From Lingula anatina (lineage: Eukaryota; Brachiopoda; Lingulata; Lingulida; Lingulidae), in contig NW_019776057.1 of NCBI RefSeq assembly GCF_001039355.2, positions 187,538 through 251,537 of the forward strand: a stretch of DNA of 64,000 bases. The letters are read 5' to 3'. Each line of letters opens with the position of its first letter. Position 1 is the stretch's first letter. The notes under the pieces were generated by a model. That model made no database searches and was not told where the DNA came from. It was given only the letters and a program-made list of their open reading frames with translations. The position numbers were made by a program, and so were the translations under genes. Below, in pieces: positions 53,160 to 63,830 of this stretch.

Positions 53160-53875
53160 CATGTCCTAGGACTTCCATTCCTAGCAACGTATTGTAAAGT
53201 ATGTGCCTCCTTGATCTGAAACATTACGCAACATTTTCGGTAATCTAGAAAACCACATTAGTTATTCATTCAAGTGTGTGTTGACCAAATCATTAAGAAA
53301 GACCATTTCCTTTTCGGCAAAATTAAATTTTTAATGATTTTCATTTATTCAGCCCTTTAGACAAGTACCTGCTTTAGGCACTAATTAGAAAATCATTTAG
53401 CTGATAAATGAACCTTGACCACCAATCAACCATGACGCTAATGAGAGGACGGCACAGAAATAACCCTTTAAGTGACCTAACCCAGTCTTCCCCTCCCAGT
53501 GTCCGGGGCTCGGATGAGTCCGGCCTGGGGTTCCAACCTCGGTACATTTGTCACGTTAATAGCTTGGCGTGACAATGGTAGAAGATAAGTTCTTTTAAAT
53601 TACTAACTTAAGTATATATAAAGCAGGGATTTTCCCTTAGCCAGTACTCATTTATTCATTCTATATTATTGTATTTAAGCTCTCTGATTTAGCAGCACTA
53701 TTGTAGTACCACTGGTTACTGAACTTTATAGCCAAGACAAGACTGATGTAGGAATAAAAGTGTATTTACTCAAGTGATCATTTTGTTACTGAAGAAGACC
53801 GCGCCAACTCAACACCGTGCGGCCGGGCTTGATAATCTTGCGTTCCGTTGTGCATTGTAAGGTGTAAACTTTACA
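53160..53875 (+). repeat. Candidate second LTR-like segment
   Basis: Contains TATATAAAG at 53615-53623 and GGAATAAAAG at 53751-53760 with spacing like U3-R of an LTR. It begins TGTCCTAGGACTTCCATTCC; a sister word TGCCCTAGGACTTGCATTCC occurs immediately after the segment at about 53879. Boundaries and target duplication are not proven. Confidence 0.3.
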
Positions 53876-54017
53876 GTATGCCCTAGGACTTGCATTCCCA
53901 GCATTGTCCAGTCAGACTTATGTTATTAGGACTACCATTCCTTTGATACCAGCACTTCAGCTGACATGTACAGAAGCATCTTAGCACATATCCGTGAAAA
54001 AGAATACAAATTAAATA

Positions 54018-54560
54018 TTGACGATAACAACCCCCGTCAAACAAATACGTAAGGAGAGGAATGTGATTTGTCACGTGCAAAACACTCCAGGACCACATGA
54101 TGGGGATGAGACAGATGTTAAATCTGAGCTTACTTTTGTCATCAAATCCTATCTGGCTGACAATCCTGATATTGCATGTGGTAGTAGGCCAAGTTTCAAG
54201 GTTAAATTCTGTGGTGATGGAACCACTATATCTAGAAAATCTAATATGTGTGTCATGAGCTTTTCTGTATTTTCACCCCAACACCCTACTATCAGTCCTA
54301 GTCCCCATCATGCGGTTGCAGTGGTTAAAAGTACAGAGAGTTATGAAGTGTACAAGAAACCTGCCATTGGATCATAGGGGGAATCCCTACATGTCCAAAC
54401 CAATCAAATTTTATGTAACATTTCTACCTCCACCCTTTTTGGAGAACTGAAATCTGGTGGCAACTATGTCTTGCTGCCACTTGTCTACACCAAGTTTTGC
54501 TTGTGTTTAGTCGCAAGAAAGCATATGTAAAATTGCACTTATATTTCCCCAGTTGATTAA
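54018..54560 (+). pseudogene. Degenerate ORF of an unnamed element-like protein family
   Basis: An open frame to 54377 (119 codons from a non-ATG or internal start) contains FKVKFCGDGTTISRKSNMCVMSFSVF and, 25 residues on, HHAVAVVKSTESYEVYKK; after a stop the frame continues with LKSGGNYVLLPL. This order (GDG...SR.SN...SFS, then an H..VKxxE.YE block, then GGxxxxLL) is one I recognise from large uncharacterised proteins of cnidarians and other invertebrates that behave like multicopy elements. No function is known to me. Single exon, broken, so probably a relic. Confidence 0.35.
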
Positions 54561-54963
54561 AGCAAATAATATCCTTTGTAAAGACAGTACTTGGTTTATG
54601 TTTGTGTAACATTAAAGCAATATGCATTGCCACTTTACTTTTGATTTTTGATTAATGGTGCGATTAAATACAGGGACAAATCTCTATGGTGGGAATGAGG
54701 ATAAGTTATTCCGCATATTATTAAGCATTATTTTCCAAACACATTTGAAGAGGGACTGTAAATTAAGTAGGCAGCGGTCCTTTTAGGCTGCCTGGGAGAA
54801 GGAACATCCCTGGTGCATGGAGCACTCAGCATGACTACACTGCCCAACAGGGGGCTTATAAGAAATATTCCAAGTTAAAGCTAAGGCATGCAAAGAAAAA
54901 CTAAAAGAATTAGATGCTCCAACCATTCAAAAAATTCAAAGATAGACTGACAGTCCATATCAC

Positions 54964-55517
54964 AACAAAACAGATTAGAAAGTCCATATATATGAAGGCC
55001 AGTAAAAGGAGACAACAGTGCCAGCCAGTGTCTGCCTAGCAGCAGAAATACCTTTTTGTAAAATACCACTTTGGGAACAGCCTCCAGGTCTGCCATCACT
55101 GGGAGAAGCAGTGTTTTGGGCAATGGCACCTGGACCCAGCACCCCCTATGTCACGCACCCAACCCCAGCATCCAGCCTGGTTCCAAGCACTCCGGGGAAC
55201 CCTCGGCCGTCAACTTGCAACCCAGCAGCAACAGTAGCTACCTCCGCGATGACACCCGGACCCAGCAGACTCTACTTCACCCACCCAGCCACAGGATCCA
55301 ACCTAGTCCCAAGCACTCTGGGGAACCCACAGCTGTCAGTCCCCAGCACAGCAGCAACAGTAACCACCCCCGCGCAGCCTCGCCCGTTGACAAGCCCCAT
55401 GTTTAACAAAACAGATTAGAAAGTCCATATATATGAAGGCCAGTAAAAGGAGACGACAGTGCCAGCCAGTGTCTCCCCAGCAGCAGAAATACCTTTTTGT
55501 AAAATACCACTTTGGGT
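54964..55517 (+). repeat. 440-bp-offset direct repeat around a Pro/Ser/Thr-rich coding stretch
   Basis: About 113 bp at 54964-55076 recur at 55404-55517 with few changes. The DNA between them is GC-rich and contains two ~120-bp internal repeats encoding PGPS(T/R)xYxTHP..., SxLVPST(P/L)GNP blocks (frame 55018-55410). Likely a low-complexity region of a mobile-element protein, such as a gag linker; no function assigned. Confidence 0.6.
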
Positions 55518-56738
55518 ATTTTATAACTGTTAAGAATATCCAAGAATAATTAAAATAATATTCAAAGAAAACTTAAATAAAGATTATTGCCTGTTCATAA
55601 TCGGATTTATCAAGATAAGGGGTCACTGCTGAGTCGCTTCCTGCAGCTACCGTTGTAAACAATATTACATCATAAGTCATAGCAATGTAACAAATCGCGT
55701 CGCGAGTTTAATACCACGTGACCAAAGAGAGCGAGGTTTAATTGAGGCGATACCCTGGATATCACTTGCTAGCCTGCCACAAAGCTGACTAGACGCATAC
55801 AACCAACAATTGCCAATTTGACCAGTGTACCAGAACACCAAGTAAGGGTAAGAGACAAATCCTTGATTTATTTTTGGGCCGCTAAAATCCCCTCGGCACT
55901 TTCTGCAGACTAGATTAGCTATTACACTATACGCGTAGTAGAAAACAGCGTGCTGTATATGCCGCGTTTTCAAAACTTTATCCAGCGAGGTACGCACAAG
56001 GGAATTTTTCCCGCAGTATTTCCTACGTCACCTCCTTTTGTGACAGGGATCCCTTTTAAAGTTGTGCCGACAGTACTTTATGGCCTTTTGACGTAAACAT
56101 CAGTCAGGTTGGTTATTTTCGCTTAGCTAAAGGAGGTTCATATACTCGGCTTCATAATTTAGTCATCCAATATGGCAAACGTTCCTCAATAATCAAGCTT
56201 AGTTCAATTTTGACGCCGATACATCTCTTAGTTACAACACCGACACTAAGTTAGGTTATTGCTGTTTAATACTTGCACACTCGAGATACGGAAACCAGTA
56301 CCCATTGTATTCACCACATACGCTGCTTTGAAACTCGCATATCTTATGCATAACACGAAGCAAACATGGCGCCAGCGTTCTACGCTTACGTAACAGATAA
56401 TTAACAACACATGGCGGATGGTCACTTAGCGGCTTGGAGGCATCAAGGTCTCTAAGATCACAGTCTTTATGGTCAAACATAGTTAGTCTTTATGGCCTAA
56501 GGTTTATTTTGCCAGGAAATTAGCTGCATGCTTAGCCTTTCTTAACTCATATCAACAGACACCTGTTATCTTACAACCATGCCAGCACTTATAGGCGCCC
56601 AAGCGTGCATGCACGATGCATGCACACACACACAAGCACAAAAAAAAAAAAAAATGCTGTGATATTGCTGTTCTCTAGATAATTAGTCATATAGATATTG
56701 CATGCCTATATCCTAGTCTATTTCTTTCAGACACCTTA
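55518..56738. other. Spacer without recognisable gene
   Basis: Less AT-rich than its surroundings but no coding signal. ATGGCGCC and ATGGCGGATGG-type words and a CA-rich tract near 56620-56655 are present. Confidence 0.45.
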
Positions 56739-57098
56739 GTGTACTCCTTAGCCTCTTTCAACATGAGAATTGTCATAGCTGGGCATAGTCTTATCAAAAG
56801 TTTAGAACACGATTCCCCGCCCAACCTCAACCTGGACCCTTCACAGTACCATGTCATCTTTTATGAAAAGAGAGGGACTCGCATCGAACACTTTCTTCAG
56901 AGTGAGGACTTTTTCCACACCCTAAGGATGACTGATGTGCTTCTGTTCCAAGTCAGAGGAAACGACGTGAGGGGATCACCATTTGACCCACCAAAGATGA
57001 TGGACAAGATCGCAACACTGAACCTTAGGATTCTGGAGCGCTTTCCCTACATCACAATCTTCTGGGGCCAACTGCTATACAGATCCTCCCCCAGCTGA
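56739..57098 (+). pseudogene. SGNH-hydrolase-like domain of a mobile element, copy A
   Basis: The open frame MRIVIAGHSLIKSLEHDS... continues to LLFQVRGNDVRGSPFD and FWGQLLYRSSP. GHSL is the block I position of SGNH/GDSL hydrolases (Ser nucleophile) and GND the block III position. The frame stops before any C-terminal DxxH block. Two further copies at 59262 and 63180 share GHSL, GGN(D/N)VRGSPFD and neighbouring sequence, so this is a multicopy element domain, not a host enzyme. SGNH-like domains accompany tyrosine-recombinase retroelements (DIRS/Ngaro-like) in several invertebrates, consistent with the recombinase fragment at 59985. Confidence 0.6.
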
Positions 57099-57210
57099 GG
57101 GTACTTGCCGACTAGAGAGGACCAAGACAGATATAATCTTACAGTAGCAAACGAAGTTGGTACTTAACAATTGGCGAGCTCGCCAGGACATTTTTTAGAG
57201 GTCTACAGAG

Positions 57211-57528
57211 ATGAACCCGAATTCTCTTCAGCAACTGTTTGACAAAAACAATGCTACAAGCGCACCAGGAAGATGGACAGTAGAGAAACTTAATGCAGGA
57301 AAAATGGAGAACAGAAGATGCTTGAAATGCACGGATGTAATGCAGGAAAATGGAAGTGACCCCACCAGAAAAAACTGGACGTACTGTGCAGGGTTAAGTA
57401 AGTTTCCCATAGAGTCACCCATCAAGTGCAGGAAATCACAAAATATGGGCAAAACAACATCCTTTTCCCAAGCTTCAGGCGAGCACCTTGCAGGTATTAC
57501 CAACGGACTACACCAAGGTTGCTTATAG
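57211..57528 (+). pseudogene. Unassigned ORF downstream of SGNH copy A
   Basis: A 105-codon frame with Cys pairs (RRCLKCTDV, YCAGLSKF, IKCRKSQ) and otherwise polar composition. No family recognised; probably part of the surrounding mobile-element sequence. Confidence 0.25.
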
Positions 57529-58295
57529 AAACCATCCCATTGTTGGAGCAATGGCTCCCACACCTACTGTTTATCCTTGGATGCAACCCAATATTATGTT
57601 TGTGAGGTCAGCTTCCTCCTGACCATATTGTTTAAACTCACAGGCATAATGGCCAAACCTTTACCCTACCAGAGGTTGGTGACCCAGTGCTCTATCCCAT
57701 CTGACTGGAACTGGAACGTGCAAGTACAGAATGTCCTTAAATAGCATTCCTTACAATGGCTGACCTAACTCCAATATACAGACACCTCCCCTTGTCACCA
57801 CTAGCGTACAACACCATCCAGGATGTGCTGGTCACCATAACTTCAAAATCCATGGCTAAACTTTAAAGGAACGGTTTGGAACCACTACTACCAGAATGAA
57901 CTATGCCACACTGGACGTGTTCATGCATATCTAAATGTACTTGAAATAACGGTATATACTTAGGACTGAACAATATACTGCAATGGACAAGCTTGCATAT
58001 TCTGAACTCTTGCATATTCATAGAACACAATTATATGGATCCATTTTATATTCCACTAAAACAGAGGACCAGCAATTCATGAGAGCAGTGACTTCAGTAT
58101 TGAAGTTAACACTTAGAAATTTGTAAGCTGCTCTTCAGAGAGAAAAAAAAAGTATATTCCAAGAACTTGACTCATTTCATCAATATTTTACAAAGCTAAA
58201 TGAGGCTATGGAGTTAGTCTTGCTATACTACTCCTTATGGTAGCCCTGACTGCGAGTACGGGAGATATTACTCCACTGAAAGATGGACTTACGAT
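57529..58295. other. Spacer without recognisable gene
   Basis: Only short interrupted frames. Confidence 0.4.
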
Positions 58296-58882
58296 ATGCA
58301 GTTGGGAACCCATGAGAAAACAGCTGTGCTCCCAACAGACTTGTGTCTTAGTGATGGAGAAAAGTCTGACGAAGGCATGCCAGGGCCCAGTGGCATAAAT
58401 ATGCCAACTGTATCTGAGTGTCAGAAAGAAATAGAAACTAGAGTAGAGACGATGAACAAAACAGTGGGGGAGACAGCATTAAGAAATATCAGAAAGGCAC
58501 AACAGGAACAAAAATAGCAATATGATGCTTGCCATTTGACAGGTAACTTATAAAACATTTGTTTCACATGGTAAGACCATTATATGTACACTGTTTGACT
58601 GATGTTATTTTATATTGCTGTTGTTGCAGTGTGTACATATGTGTATTTCAAAATCGGGAGCATACATCCTCCAAATTGAAGGGGGCTTAAAAGTGCACCA
58701 TGGTCGTGGGCCTGGGAACTGGATTGATGGCCACCAGCGGAATAATAGGTAAACACCTCAACCTCCTTGCTACACCATTGGATTCTCATATCCTCCAAAC
58801 TGTAGGGGCCAAAATTGTACCTGAAGAGATTGTTAATATTCGTCAACTTCTAAACAAAGAGCAAAAGCAAAACTTAGCATAA
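58296..58882 (+). pseudogene. Gag-like N-terminal remnant of the SGNH/recombinase element
   Basis: A first frame (58296-58517) is acidic, with GEKSDEGMPGPSG. A second (58700-58882) includes PLDSHILQTVGAKIVPEEIVNIRQLL. The latter parallels the better preserved block at 60458-60520 (LRSKIWDDEFVNLKDLIP), in which Trp and acidic residues are conserved. Both are typical of the capsid-like protein encoded next to tyrosine recombinases in DIRS/Ngaro-type elements; assignment is by pattern. Confidence 0.4.
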
Positions 58883-59261
58883 CTGAGCTTATTTTGAACA
58901 ATAAAAAGATTCCACTACTTCAGATCCTGATAAAACAAAACTAAGGGTCCTGACCGCTGAAGTTTCTCCTCTCAATAAACAAGCCACACAGAGAGAGTGC
59001 TAGCGAGAAAGTATAAAACCCAATGAAAAAAATGTTTGTAGAAATGTTGAACAATAGGGGTGCACGCACAATATAAGTGAAGGCTCAAAAATGGGTGACT
59101 CCAGTTAATGCCCAATATAAAAACATAATTATTAAACCTAGCAAATAATTTTACTTTTCAAATAAACTGAATTTATAAATTAAGGCTGGTGAAGCTTTGG
59201 CTCTACCCTAGTGTATTATATTTTAGATTGTTGCATGCCTCCTATTCTCACCACTATGACC

Positions 59262-59700
59262 ATCATGATAGCTGGCCATAGCCTAATTAAGAGATTAGAA
59301 CATTAGTCCCCCCACAACCTCAACCTTGACCAAGCCACATTTAACATCCATTTTTATGGCAAAAGTGGGGCCCAGCTGGACCACTTTCTGTCCAGCAGTG
59401 ACTTTCTGGAAAAAACAAAACACTCGGACCTCATCCTTCTCCAAGTGGGTGGCAACAATGTAAGAGGCTCCCCATTTGATGTACAGAAGATATTGGACAA
59501 GGCAACCCTTCTGATCCTGATAATACAGGAAATCAACTCCAAAGCTATGATTTTCTGAGGACAGCTTCTCTTTAGATTGGCACCAAGCTGTGGATACCTC
59601 CCAACAAAGACAGACCAGGACAGGTACAACAACTACGTCAGGGATGTGAACAGGGCCTTGAGAGAAGCCTCCCATGCCATCCCCCTTTCTATTTTGCACA
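59262..59700 (+). pseudogene. SGNH-like domain, copy B (frameshifted)
   Basis: IMIAGHSLIKR opens the domain, then frames shift. HPSPSGW-type noise alternates with the true frame LLQVGGNNVRGSPFDVQKILDKA, then a stop inside the WGQLLFRLAP block and a good frame TDQDRYNNYVRDVNRALREASHAIPLSI. Compared with copy A it retains the region after WGQLL that A lacks. Confidence 0.55.
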
Positions 59701-59744
59701 TAGGGTTATTACCCTTTTTAGTAGTAAAGTTGTAAGCTGGAGGA

Positions 59745-60196
59745 CTTATGATGAAAAGTTCTGCCTCAAACGAGCCAGCGAGTCAGTAAAATGGGAGGAA
59801 AAAGACCCAGTCATTTATGGGCACTCCTTAGGTTCACCAAAATTAGATAATTTTCGTCCCCAAGAAACCTGCTAAAACTACAATAAAGGCAAATGCAGAT
59901 ACCTGCACAAATGTTGCCAGAATTTCAACAGATACCTGAAGCGCTGTGCCAAGTAGGCTTTCAACAGATACCTAGAGCACTGTGTCAAGGCGGCAAAACT
60001 TTTGCACCTAAATATCACAAGCCATAGCTTTAGGATAGGAGAAGCAACACTCACAGCCAGTCTCGGCATGTCAGAAACACAAATCAGACTTTTAGGCAGA
60101 TGGAGATCAGATGCTTATAAAAAAATATCTCAGATTCTAAATACAGAGTATAACCCCTATGACATTATGGTGATGACTGCTGACAATTCTCCATGA
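59745..60196 (+). pseudogene. Tyrosine-recombinase C-terminal fragment with preceding zinc-knuckle-like stretch
   Basis: First comes WRTYDEKFCLKRASESVKWEEKDP and a Cys/His stretch (NKGKCRYLHKC), as in gag-like proteins of these elements. From 59985 the frame reads AKLLHLNITSHSFRIGEATLTASLGM then IRLLGRWRSDAYKKI. HSFR supplies the His and second Arg, and GRW the Trp, of the tyrosine-recombinase active site. The position where related elements carry the nucleophile (AYxxY) is Ile here, so the fragment looks inactive. Upstream catalytic regions are missing. A short internal duplication repeats FNRYL near 59924 and 59958. Confidence 0.65.
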
Positions 60197-60238
60197 GCCT
60201 CGGTCCTCACTAGCCCAACCTATCCTCCCAACCCTGCC

Positions 60239-60541
60239 ATGGGTCTCCTCGTCAACCCATCCCCCTACTCTCAATCCAATTCCATGCTCCCCAACCTTTT
60301 CCCCCTCAATACATCGCCCCTTACCAAATGTCCCACCAAAATTTTGCACATCAGACGCCACAACCTGACTTCACGTATGCCCCACCCCAATTTCCGGATT
60401 CCGGAGCAAGGTAATAACATTCCCAGAACTTCAATCGACCACCATGTAAACCACAAATTAAGATCGAAAATTTGGGATGATGAATTTGTTAATCTAAAAG
60501 ACCTTATTCCCCCTGACTCTTTGGCTAGAGCTACAATCTAA
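60239..60541 (+). pseudogene. Gag-like segment with KIWDDEFVNL motif
   Basis: A Pro/Ser/Asn-rich run followed by HHVNHKLRSKIWDDEFVNLKDLIPPDSL. The KIWxxEFVxLxxLIP block recurs in proteins encoded by tyrosine-recombinase elements of invertebrates. It lies just after the recombinase fragment, so it may start a second, nested copy. Confidence 0.45.
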
Positions 60542-60768
60542 TCATGATTGTCTGGGCATCTTTGAAAACCAGACTTGCTTGCAACTTTGTAACATATTTG
60601 CTTTTATGAAATTCCAGAATGCAGAAACAGTCCTTAAGGGAGCAGGTTTGACTTTGGTTAAACAGTCCATCTGCCTAGATACCTTTTAGGGCTTATGTTA
60701 AGGATCGGCTATTGCGGGATTTCAGGAAAAGCAAGGAAACCTTTTGTGATATACCATTTTGTAAAAAT

Positions 60769-60831
60769 GGATTACCACAAATGGATCCAGTGCAATATCT
60801 GTACTTCATGGTGCCACACAGTGTGCCAACA
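60769..60831 (+). pseudogene. PHD-finger-like fragment
   Basis: One frame reads YHKWIQCNICTSWCHTVCQH, matching the last half of a PHD finger (WxxCxxCxxWxHxxC). The first Cys pairs are not in frame. PHD fingers occur in some retroelement proteins; this is probably a relic. Confidence 0.35.
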
Positions 60832-60839
60832 TAAAGACA

Positions 60840-61540
60840 AAAAAAAAAAGTGTATAGTGGGACTTACGACTTAACACCCAAATAGAAAATTTCACACAAT
60901 CACCCTATGAAAATCTCACATCATACAACAGAAAATTACAAGAATAAAAAGCTAACAGAACCTTCCACATCCCAGGGGATGCGGAACCCCTTATCCTTAG
61001 GGTATACACTCAAGACTTGCCGAATACCATATAGTTAGGGGACAGCAAAACACTAACAGGCACCTTATCAGCTTAAACTGGACTGAAACTAAGAATGCCA
61101 GCAGAGAGGTCTTCTAGCAATTCAAAGGGGAAGCCTGTCAGGCATTTAGAATAGATAATATGGAAATAGGGGTATTTAAGTTTAAGAATTGACTGTACAC
61201 TATGTTGATTCATTTGCCAACTCTCCCCTTAGAGTCTAGCTTTGGATATAATTGTGTTAGGCGATATGAAGAGAAAACATTAGATCACTGATAGGGTGAC
61301 AGATGAAGGTATGCGTTTATACTGCCAAACATGTTAAGAATTGAGAGCCCTGCAAAAGAGAGATATTTCAAGTAAATTATGGTAATGTTACATTTAAAAG
61401 AGGACATAGGCGGAAGGGCGGAAGAGGGCAGTCAAATAGTCTGTTTGGAGTAGCAACAAACGAACAGCTTAATAAGGTAATAGAGCATGTCAAATCTTTG
61501 CAAACTAGGCAACAGAAAGCTCTGCCTTTTCTAAATTCAG
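60840..61540. other. Decayed repeat-like DNA, no frame recognised
   Basis: No frame exceeds a few dozen codons; the flanks are element-derived. Confidence 0.4.
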
Positions 61541-61551
61541 TTCCAGGGTGA

Positions 61552-61745
61552 CGACAAAATCAGGAACTTTGTGGTGTAAATTATAAGAATAGGGAGGAAG
61601 GTTAAATTACCTGATCAGCATATAATGACAGCAATATTAAATGGGATACAACCCTCAGTTTGGGCAACAGTAATGATGCAAAGGCCAAGTAGTCTTACAT
61701 ATTTAGAAGCAGTATCAGAGTATATAAACCCCTCTGAATCTTGAC
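61552..61745 (+). pseudogene. Gag-like fragment of a Gypsy-type LTR element
   Basis: The frame from about 61591 gives RIGRKVKLPDQHIMTAILNGIQ, then WATVMMQRPSSLTYLEAVSEYI. This fits the C-terminal capsid pattern of Gypsy gag proteins (hydrophobic heptads with LNGIxPxxxxxVxxxxPxxxxxLxxAxxxE). A stop precedes it. No reverse transcriptase or integrase lies between this and the env-like piece at 62054, so the pol region was lost. Confidence 0.45.
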
Positions 61746-62053
61746 ATTAACAGTAGATGTAGTAGACTCAAGAGGAGGTCAGATCTGTGGCAATAAAGGT
61801 CTCTCCAGTTACTCTCTGTGTTTTTCATTTGAAGAATATACCTAGAGAAGTTAGACCCTCATACTGGTGGAGAACCTGAGCAAAAATATGCGCAGAGTAT
61901 CCCCCAGATCAGCAATGGCCACATAGAGAGAGGGAGAGACCAGCCAGCCAGCAGTACCTCCTCAGCAGCGTGTAGAGGCAACTACACTTAACACCAGTAC
62001 TGAACAACAGCAACAACTGCAAATGGCACCTCCACTGTGAGTAGAGCCAGCAG

Positions 62054-62760
62054 ATGAACCAATCCCCCCTTCGGCACAGCAGGCGGAACTACTACATCTC
62101 AGACTTGTATAAAGCAAAAAAGGAACTAATGTTGGAACATCTCAATATGGTAAATAAAGAATGGTACAACGAGAATACACCAGTGTTTTCTCTTTTTGAT
62201 AAAGATACCCTTATTTACTGCATAAAACTCCCCCTTGTCAACAAAGAAACATATTTTCTTTATAATGTTAGGACATTTAAATCCCCGCACACGAAACCAG
62301 GTTATAGCGCAAAATTGGCATTACCAGCTTCAAAAATTGGGTTGCATCCTAAAACTGGTGATATTTTCAATCCCACACAATGTCTTGGTAAAAATCCAAT
62401 AGCATGTAACTCGGGGACCAATATTTAGAACTGGACAGATTTGTGAAAGAGCTTATAAGAGATTCCAAACACAGAAATTTGTGTGTTGTTGAAATTACTC
62501 AAAGGACTCAAGTTATAGTTTGGACACAGAAATTGACTCTGGAAAATTCTTCATCAAGACATGGGGAGAAAGATTGTAAACTAGATGTATAAAATCACCA
62601 GAAACTTTAATACAAATCACCTTTGGCACATATCTAATTGATGTAGAAAATGGGTGTTCTGTCCATGGAAACAATTTTATTTTGCCAGGCATAATACGAA
62701 AAATTGGGAAAATTTCGTTAAAACCCATACAATTAAATTTTACAGAATCTTTTAATATTC
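62054..62760 (+). pseudogene. Second env-like remnant of an LTR element
   Basis: An open frame of 124 codons (62054-62428) is followed by broken frames to about 62760. The pattern of a LxxxIKLPL strand, then YxLYxV and a Pro-rich step, resembles the central part of insect-errantivirus-type env proteins. It differs from the remnant at 51300-52310, which covers an overlapping part of the same kind of protein. Stops and frameshifts make it non-functional. Confidence 0.4.
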
Positions 62761-63073
62761 ATGCTGTTATAGTTGAAACAAAAGCAATAAAATAATTAGA
62801 AAATTTGGAGGCAAAAAATTTTAAAATGTCAGCAAAGACAAATTTAGCTCCTTTGGCTGACAGAAGGATCAAACTAGGAGGAAATTTTAAAAAAAAATGA
62901 TATATATAACAAACAATGTTTTAATATAGAATACACACGGTACATAGCAACAGAAGTAATAAAAAAAAAGAACCTACCATTATAATTATTTCTCATATAG
63001 TTAAACACTATCATTGTACAACTTATGTTTTAAGTGTGAATATGGTATAAAAAGTGTGTATAACTGTCTTTAA

Positions 63074-63120
63074 GTCCAAAATGACTGATACCAGTCATTT
63101 TTGAGAGGGGAAAGGGAGGA
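63074..63120 (+). other. Hairpin and polypurine tract after the second env remnant
   Basis: AAAATGACTG and CAGTCATTTT form a hairpin (about 63078-63102), then GAGAGGGGAAAGGGAGGA (about 63102-63120). The purine run sits where a plus-strand primer is expected, but no TG-start LTR follows; SGNH copy C begins shortly after, so the LTR was probably replaced or truncated. Confidence 0.4.
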
Positions 63121-63179
63121 CTTACTATTTACCTACAGCGCTTTCCCACGGAAGCCCTTCTGGCCCTATTAGTCTTGTT

Positions 63180-63830
63180 AGAAGATTAGAACATGAATCC
63201 CCCCCCAAACCTCCACTCAGCAGCGTTCAATGTCCGCTTCTATGGCAAAAGTGGGGCCCCGATTGGACCACTTCCTGTCCAGTGTTGACTTCCTCAATTA
63301 AGTCCAACACATGAACCTCATTCTCTTTCAAGTGGGTGGAAATGATGTAAGAGGCTCCCCCTTTGATGTGCAGCATGGCAAATTTTTACTACCATTTACC
63401 TTCAAAAATTTCCCTCTCAGGCCATCTCTCTTTCTATCTATGCTCACAGAGTTATTACCCTCTTCCCCAGCAAAGTAGTAAACTGGAAAAACATACGATG
63501 AGAAATTCAGTCTCAAAAGGGCCAGTGAGACAATAAAATGGGAAGAGAATCCAGTTCCTTAAGGCCACTCTTTAGGGTCACCTAAAATAGAGAATTTTCA
63601 TCCCCAGCCCTAAGAAACATGCAAAAATTTCAACAAAGGAAAATGCTCATACTCTAGGTGCAGATTCTTAGACAAATGCCTGCTTTGTGGCAGATACCAC
63701 CCCCTGTCGCTCTTCCGGTCAGCACCCAGAAACCCCACACCCTACCAAAGAAAAAACAACTAGCCTCGATTCAAATTCTTCACAAATGAAAAGGACCATC
63801 CTGTTATGCTGCTACTCAGAAAACTCATCT
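63180..63830 (+). pseudogene. SGNH/gag-like element copy C, frameshifted and truncated by deletion
   Basis: Recognisable pieces in order are LVRRLEHES, LILFQVGGNDVRGSPFDVQ, a join straight to RPSLFLSMLTELLPS (missing the middle of the SGNH domain present in copy B), then YDEKFSLKRASETIKWEENP, GSPKIENF and a Cys/His cluster CKNFNKGKCSYSRCRF...CLLCGRYHP. That last cluster is a zinc-binding-type module as in gag-like proteins of these elements. Confidence 0.5.

Noticed and set aside
53490-53560. Hammerhead-ribozyme-like string (GGATGAGTCCGG)
   Set aside because: The core CUGAUGA is not matched (CGGATGA) and no GAAA segment with a closing stem is present.
53876-53945. ZNF143-like words (ACTTGCATTCCCAGCA, GGACTACCATTCC)
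   Set aside because: Resemblance to the vertebrate ACTACAATTCCCAGCATGC motif is partial and no gene promoter is nearby; more likely part of an LTR-like repeat.
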